Below, piece after piece: positions 1-5,044 of a DNA stretch of 5,044 nt. The stretch's first letter is position 1. Each line of letters opens with the position of its first letter. The notes under the pieces were generated by a model, which worked only from the letters and a program-made list of their open reading frames with translations, searched no databases and was not told the origin of the DNA. Location: positions 1-5,044 of the forward strand of contig JAUWBY010000181.1 of NCBI GenBank assembly GCA_030609605.1. Direction: 5' to 3'. This DNA comes from Candidatus Eiseniibacteriota bacterium (GTDB lineage: Bacteria > Joyebacterota > Joyebacteria > Joyebacterales > Joyebacteraceae). A program made the translations under genes and the position numbers.

Positions 1-603
1 GTCCACATGAGCCGATTCGCCCGCATTCTCGCGGACTTCGCCGAACCGCTGACGCCCTCCGGTATGGAGCGGCTTCTGGACACGGTCAGGAACGAACTTG
101 GAGCCGAAAGCGCCTTCGTTGATGTCGACTTCACCTTCTTCGTCGGGAAGAGGGCACCGGCCTCCGGTGCAAGGAGTCTCATGGCCTGCCCGGCGATGAT
201 CTCCGCGTCACTCGAGGGAGAATTCGATTTCGTTCTCACGGTCGAAGTGCCGGTTATGACGGTCTGCCCATGCTCACAGGAAGCAACCGGCGGACCGGGG
301 CACAGCCAGCGCGGGTATGTGACGATCTCTGTGCGTTTCGACGGCCACGTCGCTCTCGAGGAGCTCGTCGAGATCGCCGAGTCCTCTGCCAGCGCCCCGG
401 TCTATCCTCTCCTCACAGGCGACGACGAGCGTGTCGTCATCGACGCCGCTATGGACAACCCCGTCTTCGTGGAGGATCTTGTCCGCGGTGTGGCCGAGCG
501 CCTCGACTCCGATGTCCGGGTGCACTGGTACCGCATCGAAGCGGAGAACTTCGAGAGTGTGAGCGATCACAATGTGTACGCCGCGATCGAGTGCAGCCGT
601 TAG
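1..603 (+). CDS. folE2: GTP cyclohydrolase IB (FolE2), 5'-truncated by the window edge
   Basis: FolE2 is a metal-dependent enzyme that converts GTP to dihydroneopterin triphosphate, the first step of folate synthesis, in the cytoplasm. Family landmarks, numbered from the Met at base 7: V-H-M-S-R-F across the window edge, matching the internal GxHMSRF motif; VCPCS at 86-90 with the metal-binding Cys at 87; GHSQRG at 98-103; YPLL at 133-136; NPVFVED at 151-157; and ENFES at 180-184. Because HMSRF is internal in this family, the Met at base 7 is not the true start: about 60 residues lie upstream, which restores the usual length of roughly 260. The C-terminal motif is normally E-S-I-H-N-H; here it reads E-S-V-S-D-H, so one usual His is Ser. 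The stop is at 601-603 and an HTH gene follows 48 bases later without an obvious terminator, suggesting an operon. The family call is secure; activity is inferred. Confidence 0.93.
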   Translation, partial: VHMSRFARILADFAEPLTPSGMERLLDTVRNELGAESAFVDVDFTFFVGKRAPASGARSLMACPAMISASLEGEFDFVLTVEVPVMTVCPCSQEATGGPGHSQRGYVTISVRFDGHVALEELVEIAESSASAPVYPLLTGDDERVVIDAAMDNPVFVEDLVRGVAERLDSDVRVHWYRIEAENFESVSDHNVYAAIECSR

Positions 604-651
604 CGCTGTCCAGGTCACGGGTACCACCCGACAACCGGAGCTGCTCAGCAT

Positions 652-1362
652 ATGGCGAGAGGGAAGTCGGTGGCCGTGCTTGCTGTGCGCGCCTGGGGCA
701 CCGAGGGCCGCGAGCGTAGCGACAGGACTGCCGTGGAACAACTCAGAGATGCGGCGGCCGCACTCGTAGGATCGGATCCTCAGGCACTGGCAGGACCATC
801 GGAGCCGACTCCGGATGGGGCCTTGCTTCTGCCCCTGGCGTCGCCCTCCAAAGCTCTCAATGTGATCCTCGCCGTCGCCGATCTCGCTCGCCCTCTGCGG
901 ACAACGTTCGCAATAGCCTTGGCGCAAGAGCCGGAGACGAGTGGCGCACCCGCACCTGATCGCACCGCAACCGGCGGCGGAGACGCCGGCGTCCCTCGCG
1001 AAGGAGGAGGCGCTGAGCCTGTCTATCTCGCGATCGAGGAAGCATCGAGGTCTGCTCTGAGTGCACTGGAAGCCACCGATCCGCGTGATGCCCGCATTCT
1101 CGTCCGCCGGCCGGGCGACGACTCCGTGCTGGCATCCCTGATCGATCTCGTGCTTGAGGCATACGATTCCATGACCGAGCGGCAGAAGCAGATCATCGCC
1201 CTCGTCAAGGAATCCGACACGCAGCAGCAGGTCGCGTCTCACCTGGACATCTCGCGTCAGGCAGTGAACCAGAGCCTGGCTGCTGCTCGCTGGCCGCATC
1301 TTCGACGAGCGTCCGCAGCCATAGCCGCAAGGCTAAACGAAGAGTCAACTGTTGCCAATTGA
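652..1362 (+). CDS. SatD-like protein with C-terminal helix-turn-helix (putative regulator)
   Basis: This 236-residue soluble protein has two parts. The C-terminal part (about 172-225) is a sigma-70 region 4/SatD-style DNA-binding segment: a T-E-R-Q-K-Q-I-I-A-L helix, then a helix-turn-helix with QQVASHL, DIS and RQAVNQSL at 192-209. The N-terminal part has a hydrophobic strand (SVAVLAV, 6-12), a helix, a DGALLLPL strand (55-62), a helix with ALNVILAVADLARPL (68-82) and an AIALA strand (87-91). This order resembles the SatD family (strand, helix, GDEF-like strand, helix, GxG strand), but the acidic GDEFQG-type motif is reduced to a single Asp. A Gly/Pro/Ala-rich linker spans 92-122. ATG at 652 is the only possible start after the in-frame stop at 601, with GGAG at 637-640 (11-base spacing). 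Presence of the HTH is confident; SatD membership is tentative; its target and any link to folate synthesis are unknown. Confidence 0.6.
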   Translation: MARGKSVAVLAVRAWGTEGRERSDRTAVEQLRDAAAALVGSDPQALAGPSEPTPDGALLLPLASPSKALNVILAVADLARPLRTTFAIALAQEPETSGAPAPDRTATGGGDAGVPREGGGAEPVYLAIEEASRSALSALEATDPRDARILVRRPGDDSVLASLIDLVLEAYDSMTERQKQIIALVKESDTQQQVASHLDISRQAVNQSLAAARWPHLRRASAAIAARLNEESTVAN

Positions 1363-1389
1363 CATGACCGTTGAGAACCGCTGTGGCGA

Positions 1390-1421
1390 GCCCTTCCTTC
1401 CCACCTCAGGGGGGGAAGGGC
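1390..1421 (+). other. Strong 13-bp RNA hairpin downstream of the HTH gene
   Basis: Bases 1390-1402 (GCCCTTCCTTCCC) pair with 1409-1421 (GGGGGGGAAGGGC) around a six-base ACCTCA loop. Eleven pairs are Watson-Crick and two (1398-1413 and 1399-1412) are G-U wobbles in the + strand RNA. In the opposite RNA the same positions become A-C mismatches, so the structure favours + strand transcripts. It lies 27 bases after the HTH gene stop and has no following U-run, so it is either an atypical terminator, a 3' end stabiliser, or part of the leader of the next gene. Confidence 0.55.
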
Positions 1422-1442
1422 ACCCGCGGCAGAGAACGGGCC

Positions 1443-1467
1443 TCAGAGGCGCTTATCGAGCCTCTGG
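1443..1467 (+). other. Second leader hairpin before the TPR gene
   Basis: CAGAGGC (1444-1450) pairs perfectly with GCCTCTG (1460-1466) around the nine-base loop GCTTATCGA, and a U1443-G1467 wobble can extend the stem. It ends 11 bases before the AAGGGG Shine-Dalgarno sequence of the TPR gene. No U-run follows, so it is more likely a leader structure than a terminator. A role in controlling translation is possible but not shown. Confidence 0.4.
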
Positions 1468-1478
1468 AGTACGCTGAG

Positions 1479-1484
1479 AAGGGG
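1479..1484 (+). promoter_or_regulatory. Ribosome binding site (AAGGGG) for the TPR/TonB-C gene
   Basis: AAGGGG lies nine bases before the GTG at 1494. This favours that GTG over the TTG at 1371, whose reading frame would have to run through the hairpins at 1390-1421 and 1443-1467, and over the ATG at 1527, which has no purine-rich stretch at proper spacing. Confidence 0.6.
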
Positions 1485-1493
1485 TTTCGGGAA

Positions 1494-2516
1494 GTGAGAG
1501 GGACGGATTCACGGTCCAGTACACGGATGTCTGCCACGGCACGCCTATGCTGTGTCGGGCTCACAGTCGTGCTGCTGCTTCTGGCTGCCGCGCCACGACA
1601 GTGCACGGCGGATCCGCCCGATGGCACAACTGCGGAGGCGCTTGTCGCAAGAGGAGTGCGGCTCTTCAAGGGCCACCAGATGCGGAGGGGCCTGACCGAC
1701 CTCGAGGCCGCGGTAGCACTCGACCCGGATCTCGCCGAAGCGCGAGCGGCGCTTGCAGCGGCTCTTCTGCGAAGCGGCGAATTCGAACGTGCGGCCCTCG
1801 GATTCGAACATGCGGTGGGAGAGGAACTCACATCGAGACTAGCAGCGGGTTCTGCCGGAGCATCGGAAGTGCACCCGGATGTCGATCGTGAGGCGATCTA
1901 CGGACTCGCCATTTGCCGCGCGCAGCTCGGACTCGACAGGGAGGCCGACAGACTCTACCGCATCTATGCAGATCTCGTCGGTGTGACTGAACCCGCCGCG
2001 GCGAAAGCCTACTACCGTCTTGCTGAACTGTTCAGGACTTCCGGTGTCTCCTGGGGAGATGCGGAGGCAGAGATGGCCAAGGCGTACGCCATCGACCCCG
2101 CGATCGAGACGAAAAGCCTTCTAGTCGGTTTTCCCGATCTCGCGTCGCTCCCGCGATTCGCACCGTACACTTGGCCGATTGAGCTGTCATCGGATCCACC
2201 CGACAGCATGTCGAAGTTCGACCGTCTTCCGATTTTGCTCAGGTGGATCGAGCCTGATCTTCCGACCGACGCTCATCCTCTCACTCCCACTGAGGCGACA
2301 GTGGTGGACCTTCTCGTGGATCGCACCGGTCGCGTGAGCGACGTTCGCATCATTGAGAGCCCGGGCTCCGACTGCAGCATCGACGTATCGATGACCGTAG
2401 CGGCGATGCAGTGGCTCTTCGAGCCGGCCGTGATCGAGGATGCTCCGGCCCCGGCATGGATAAGGCTCAGTGTCATCCATCACCCCAGCACGCCCGCGAG
2501 CACCGAATCCCCCTGA
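1494..2516 (+). CDS. Exported TPR protein with C-terminal TonB-like domain
   Basis: This 340-residue protein opens with a basic/polar stretch and a hydrophobic segment at 20-33 (CVGLTVVLLLLAAA), followed by a plausible signal peptidase site after CTA (37-39); it could instead remain as a membrane anchor. Residues about 46-111 form two TPR-like helix pairs (LEAAVALDPDLAEARAALA is typical). Two weaker ones follow at about 132-165 and 168-202, the last ending in AYAIDP. Residues about 264-330 match the TonB C-terminal fold: ATVVDLLVDRTGRVSDVRI, then a helix with AMQWLFEPAV and the final strand IRLSVI. TonB-C domains normally contact outer-membrane receptors, but without a Pro-rich spacer and ExbB/ExbD neighbours, energy transduction is unlikely. 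A periplasmic scaffold or accessory role is inferred. GTG at 1494 is chosen for its Shine-Dalgarno sequence; ATG at 1527 is the alternative and gives a more compact signal peptide. Confidence 0.83.
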   Translation: MRGTDSRSSTRMSATARLCCVGLTVVLLLLAAAPRQCTADPPDGTTAEALVARGVRLFKGHQMRRGLTDLEAAVALDPDLAEARAALAAALLRSGEFERAALGFEHAVGEELTSRLAAGSAGASEVHPDVDREAIYGLAICRAQLGLDREADRLYRIYADLVGVTEPAAAKAYYRLAELFRTSGVSWGDAEAEMAKAYAIDPAIETKSLLVGFPDLASLPRFAPYTWPIELSSDPPDSMSKFDRLPILLRWIEPDLPTDAHPLTPTEATVVDLLVDRTGRVSDVRIIESPGSDCSIDVSMTVAAMQWLFEPAVIEDAPAPAWIRLSVIHHPSTPASTESP

Positions 2517-2667
2517 TCGACTCGATACGTCCATTTTGCTTCACCGATGCGCGGCCGCTGCGCCCGGCTTCGCACACCGTGGCCCCCATTCCGGCAACAG
2601 AATCCGGGAACAAAACCGTCCCTGATGTCCTCCAATCGGTGCAGGGGAGAACCACCACTCGACGCAT

Positions 2668-2675
2668 AGAGGAGG
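2668..2675 (+). promoter_or_regulatory. Strong ribosome binding site (AGAGGAGG) for the lipoprotein gene
   Basis: AGAGGAGG is nearly a full anti-Shine-Dalgarno match, five bases before ATG 2681. Together with the signal peptide it fixes that start, although the frame stays open upstream to 2411. It is the best Shine-Dalgarno sequence in the window and suggests efficient translation. Confidence 0.85.
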
Positions 2676-2680
2676 TACTG

Positions 2681-3565
2681 ATGAGAAGGAGATGGCTGTC
2701 CGTAGTCACATTCGCGGCGCTCGTGAGTGTCGGTGCGTTCGCGCTGTCCGGCTGCGGTGACGCCACACTGACAGGTAGCCCGGCCGAGGTTGACGGGGAA
2801 GCTGAGCTTCGCGAGTTCACGGAAGACCACGGCTTCTTCGCTGAGATGGGCCCGTACGATGGCGACGAGTTGACATCAGGCGACTCAGGCACAAGAGAGC
2901 CTATCGACCCCTTGACCTTCTGGCGGGAGATTACGGAGAGGCTCGTTGTCCTCGAGTTCTTCTTCGATCCGGAAGAAGGCACGTGCGACGTGACCGTACA
3001 CAAGGAGATCTGGGGTACGCTCAACATCTGTGACCAGAACATGGTCGAGTATGAAAAGCCGATGCACCACCAGGGCACGCGCTACGCCATCTTCGAGCGC
3101 GACGATGACTGGGAGGAGCTCCATGGCGACGGAAGTGAGAACCACTACAGGTGCGGTCGGTGGACGCTGACCGACATCTCCGGCTTCGTGGCCTGCTCCG
3201 ACACTCTCACAATGGAAATCGAGTGGATTCAAGTCCAGAGTGCGAGCGTCGACACCATCATCACTGATCCGTCTGTACTGATGGCGGTACCGGACGAGAT
3301 AATGTCGTTCGCGATGGGTGAGGAAGTCACGGTGACCGTCTCCGGTCCGCCCGAAGATGCGATACTGTTCCTGCACACAAGGCATAACAGATCGCCGTTC
3401 ACGTACCAGGGCGACGGGACATTCCAGGGCTCATGGACCGTGAGCTACCCGGGTCCGCACGGCGCCGCAGTGCAGGCTCTTGCTCACGATTCGATCTATG
3501 ACAGCGACTACCCCGACGACTCACTTGTCTGGGGCATGCCGTATGAGGTTGTCGACGCAGAGTAG
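2681..3565 (+). CDS. Lipoprotein of unknown function
   Basis: The 294-residue product starts with a textbook lipoprotein signal: MRRRW, a hydrophobic core at 6-21, and the lipobox L-S-G-C with the lipidated Cys at 25. Gly at +2 has no Asp retention signal, so outer-membrane sorting is plausible. A Gly/Asp/Glu-rich, probably flexible and strongly acidic stretch follows (about 33-75). Residues about 78-190 look mainly beta and hold four further Cys (102, 117, 158, 172), which could make two disulfides after export. Residues about 205-292 look like a separate beta-sandwich: a GEEVTVTVSGPP strand start, a GDGTFQGSWTVSYPGPHG hairpin region and a final Asp/Tyr-rich DSIYDSDYPDD loop that could bind a cation. 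I recognise no family. It stands alone, 164 bases after the TPR gene and about 100 bases before a terminator, so it is probably monocistronic. Being a gene and a lipoprotein are well supported; function is not. Confidence 0.86.
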   Translation: MRRRWLSVVTFAALVSVGAFALSGCGDATLTGSPAEVDGEAELREFTEDHGFFAEMGPYDGDELTSGDSGTREPIDPLTFWREITERLVVLEFFFDPEEGTCDVTVHKEIWGTLNICDQNMVEYEKPMHHQGTRYAIFERDDDWEELHGDGSENHYRCGRWTLTDISGFVACSDTLTMEIEWIQVQSASVDTIITDPSVLMAVPDEIMSFAMGEEVTVTVSGPPEDAILFLHTRHNRSPFTYQGDGTFQGSWTVSYPGPHGAAVQALAHDSIYDSDYPDDSLVWGMPYEVVDAE

Positions 3566-3662
3566 ATTCTGGACCTCCGGGACCGGTGGTCCGAGCCCAT
3601 CACGGGCCTCCGATTCACCCACGTGTCGCGCGGCCGCCGGTCCCATCCGATCTCCTGTCGAA

Positions 3663-3698
3663 ATGATGACGGCGTCTCGAAAGAGGCGCCGTCATCGT
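3663..3698 (+). terminator. Intrinsic terminator with GAAA tetraloop after the lipoprotein gene
   Basis: GATGACGGCG (3665-3674) pairs perfectly with CGCCGTCATC (3687-3696). The inner TCTC/GAGG adds four pairs (one G-U) and closes a GAAA loop at 3679-3682. A 3663-3698 A-U pair and a 3664-3697 wobble extend the stem to 16 pairs. The tail GTCTCGTTCG is only moderately U-rich. It lies 97 bases past the lipoprotein stop and 52 bases before the glycosyltransferase start, so it should separate the two units. Confidence 0.72.
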
Positions 3699-3709
3699 CT
3701 CGTTCGACC

Positions 3710-3737
3710 TTGCCGAGCGCGCGTCCCATGTGATAGC
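3710..3737 (+). promoter_or_regulatory. Weak candidate promoter for the glycosyltransferase gene
   Basis: TTGCCG (3710-3715) and GATAGC (3732-3737) sit 16 bases apart, resembling a degenerate sigma-70 promoter just after the terminator. Transcription would begin near 3744, only a few bases before ATG 3751, giving an almost leaderless mRNA. That would agree with the lack of a Shine-Dalgarno sequence there. Both boxes are poor matches and the call is speculative. Confidence 0.2.
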
Positions 3738-3750
3738 GTGACGACCTGAT

Positions 3751-5044
3751 ATGAGCTTGGGAAACACACAAGACAACAGGCAAAACACGCAGCGCTATGC
3801 GCTCGGCGGCGCCATTCTGCTGGCCCTGGTTCTCAGGACCCTCTATCTTCTTGAGATACACGGGCATCCGCTCTTCAGTGTTCTGACTGGGGATCCGGCT
3901 ATCTACTACGCGCGAGCGCTGGGTATCCTGTCGGGTGTCGTGGTCCCTGATCACGCCTTCTTCCACTCTTGCCCGTTCTATCCATATGTTCTCGCCGGAT
4001 TGGCCCGCATCACGGACAATTTGGATGTGGTGAGAGCCACACAATCGTTGATCGGGGCGGCCTCCGTGGCTCTCATCTTTCAGCTCGGCAGGCTCACGGT
4101 CGGTCGTGTGGCCGGTCTTGTCGCCGCATTCCTTGCCGCGATCTATGTGCCATTCATCTTCTTCGAAGGGGAGCTTCTCGAGATCTCGCTCGTGCTGACG
4201 CTTGTCGAAGCAATGCTTGTACTGCTGCTCCTTGCCGGCGAACGCCGCAGTCGGCGGCTGACGGCCGTGGCCGGCGTTCTCTTGGGACTGGCGGCTCTTG
4301 GAAAACCCAACCTTCTTCTCTTCGCACCGACCGGCGCCGTCTGGTTGTACGTGAGCGCCCTCTCGAAGCACCGTGTAGCCGGACGCGCCACATCAAGGCG
4401 CGACCAAACACATGTCGACCGGACACGGATCGACCAGACACAGGGCGGCTCGCGTCGCGCTGCCGCGATCATGGGAATCATCTTCTTCGCAGCCGTGGGT
4501 GTGACGATTCTCCCGGCAACTGTTCACAACTACAGATCATCGGGAGATCTCATTCCGGTCTCCTCAAACGGGGGCATCAATCTCTTCATAGGCAACCACC
4601 CCGGAGCTCCGGGTGTCTTCCAGGTTCCACCTGAGATGCGCTTCGATCTGCGCCTTGCATCCAGGGAAGCCGCTGAGCGCGCCACCGGCCGGCCACTCAC
4701 CGACGGCGAGGTGTCCGACTACTGGGCGGGGGAGGCCTTCCGGTTTGCGAGAAGCTACCCAAACGCGTGGGTCCGACAAATCGGCCGGAAGTTCACGCTT
4801 TTCTGGAACCACTTCGAGATCCCGAACCACTACGACATGAACTTCGTGAAGCGCCTAGCACCCGTGCTCAGGAATCCGATCGGCTCGTTCGCCGTCGTGG
4901 CGCCCCTGGGAATCCTGGGGCTCGTGCTGGCCACCGCAAAGCGAAGAAGAACGGGACTGCTCATCGCATTCGCCGTGACATTCATGATCTCCGTCATGCC
5001 TTTCTTCGTCACGGCGCGGTATCGTCTTGCGATCGTGCCCGTTC
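3751..5044 (+). CDS. GT-C family (GT39/PMT-like) membrane glycosyltransferase, 3'-truncated
   Basis: The visible 431 residues form a polytopic inner-membrane protein of the GT-C fold, which moves a sugar from a polyprenyl-phosphate donor onto a lipid, glycan or protein on the outer face. After a polar N-terminus, the first membrane helix (17-35) leads into the outer loop with T-G-D-P-A-I-Y-Y at 46-53, where Asp48 is the likely catalytic acidic residue. Further helices lie at about 97-113, 118-136, 143-162, 170-203, 238-256, 376-396 and 401-420. Other family-like marks are GLAALGKPNLLL (179-190), HNYRSSGDLIPVSSNGGINL (259-278) with IGNHPGAPG after it, FWNHFEIPN (351-359) and ARYRLAIVP (422-430). 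ATG 3751 is the most upstream start, since an in-frame stop lies at 3739-3741; no Shine-Dalgarno is seen. A repeat-bearing Arg-rich loop is at 204-237. Substrate cannot be told; the C-terminus lies beyond the window. Confidence 0.88.
   Translation, partial: MSLGNTQDNRQNTQRYALGGAILLALVLRTLYLLEIHGHPLFSVLTGDPAIYYARALGILSGVVVPDHAFFHSCPFYPYVLAGLARITDNLDVVRATQSLIGAASVALIFQLGRLTVGRVAGLVAAFLAAIYVPFIFFEGELLEISLVLTLVEAMLVLLLLAGERRSRRLTAVAGVLLGLAALGKPNLLLFAPTGAVWLYVSALSKHRVAGRATSRRDQTHVDRTRIDQTQGGSRRAAAIMGIIFFAAVGVTILPATVHNYRSSGDLIPVSSNGGINLFIGNHPGAPGVFQVPPEMRFDLRLASREAAERATGRPLTDGEVSDYWAGEAFRFARSYPNAWVRQIGRKFTLFWNHFEIPNHYDMNFVKRLAPVLRNPIGSFAVVAPLGILGLVLATAKRRRTGLLIAFAVTFMISVMPFFVTARYRLAIVPV
4399..4443 (+). 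repeat. Three imperfect 15-base tandem repeats inside the glycosyltransferase gene
   Basis: Three in-frame units at 4399-4413, 4414-4428 and 4429-4443 encode RDQTH, VDRTR and IDQTQ, with the shared core GACC-ACA in each unit. They make residues 217-231 of a hydrophilic, Arg-rich loop between two hydrophobic segments; by the positive-inside rule this loop is probably cytoplasmic. The unit length is a multiple of three, so copy-number change would keep the frame. Confidence 0.75.

Noticed and set aside
274..1299. 341-codon open frame on the - strand opposite folE2 and the HTH gene
   Set aside because: It lies antisense to two genes with recognisable protein motifs, spans both, and its translation is Cys/Arg/His-rich low-quality sequence with no motif. 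GC-rich DNA commonly leaves such frames open.
1364..1477. 37-residue small frame (ATG 1364) just after the HTH gene
   Set aside because: It begins two bases after the HTH gene stop, which is suggestive of coupling, but its sequence runs through both hairpin stems, is Arg/Gly-rich and has no protein-like features.
1371..1493. TTG-initiated extension of the TPR gene
   Set aside because: It would be translated through both hairpins, lacks a ribosome binding site and puts about 40 polar residues before the signal peptide.
2411..2680. 90-residue N-terminal extension of the lipoprotein frame
   Set aside because: It overlaps the end of the TPR/TonB-C gene, would bury the signal peptide and lipobox internally, and ignores the strong ribosome binding site before ATG 2681.
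2517..2680. Search for a promoter or terminator between the TPR gene and the lipoprotein gene
   Set aside because: Only short, imperfect inverted repeats (such as TTCCGG/CCGGGAA near 2589-2610) and no well-spaced -35/-10 pair were found, so no site is claimed beyond the ribosome binding site.
3580..3592. Short GGACC/GGTCC inverted repeat with three-base loop after the lipoprotein stop
   Set aside because: A five-pair stem of this kind is expected by chance in GC-rich DNA; the much stronger hairpin at 3663-3698 is the credible terminator.
3508..4371. 287-codon open frame on the - strand
   Set aside because: It covers the terminator and the start of the glycosyltransferase gene, and its composition (Arg, Gln, Glu, Gly-rich) is typical of a shadow frame. 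The + strand frame has convincing membrane helices and family motifs.
3969..4634. 221-codon + strand frame with Cys/Arg-rich product
   Set aside because: It is a shifted frame within the glycosyltransferase gene; its repetitive Arg-Pro-Asp-Thr pattern only reflects the tandem repeat read in another frame.

Overview
The window carries five genes, all on the + strand, in GC-rich DNA with strong third-position G/C bias. The outer two run off the window ends. The lipoprotein signal peptide, the TonB-type C-terminal domain and the GT-C membrane glycosyltransferase point to a diderm (Gram-negative type) bacterium. The mix of genes and the protein style would fit a poorly cultured lineage such as the Eisenbacteria/Latescibacteria/Krumholzibacteria region of the tree, but that placement is only an impression.

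Layout: (1) 1-603, the C-terminal three quarters of a FolE2-type GTP cyclohydrolase, the first enzyme of tetrahydrofolate (or, in some lineages, queuosine/pterin) synthesis. (2) 652-1362, a small protein with a clear C-terminal helix-turn-helix and a weakly SatD-like N-terminal part; it follows folE2 after 48 bases and is probably co-transcribed. (3) 1363-1493, a non-coding leader with two consecutive RNA hairpins whose G-U wobbles favour the + strand. (4) 1494-2516, an exported or membrane-anchored TPR protein ending in a TonB-C-like domain. (5) 2681-3565, a lipoprotein of unknown function with a very good ribosome binding site. (6) 3566-3750, an intergenic region with a strong GAAA-loop intrinsic terminator. 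(7) 3751-5044, a 3'-truncated polytopic GT-C (GT39/PMT-like) glycosyltransferase carrying a three-copy 15-base tandem repeat.

Apart from the probable folE2 + HTH-gene pair, the genes look like separate transcription units: gaps are 131, 164 and 185 bases, with hairpins in two of them. No pathway joins them obviously, although the last three all act at the cell envelope. I see no mobile element, CRISPR array, tRNA, rRNA or defence system. The points that merit a second look are a substitution in a usually conserved FolE2 active-site motif, the degenerate SatD-like/HTH protein, the strand-biased leader hairpins, the orphan lipoprotein and the repeat inside the glycosyltransferase.
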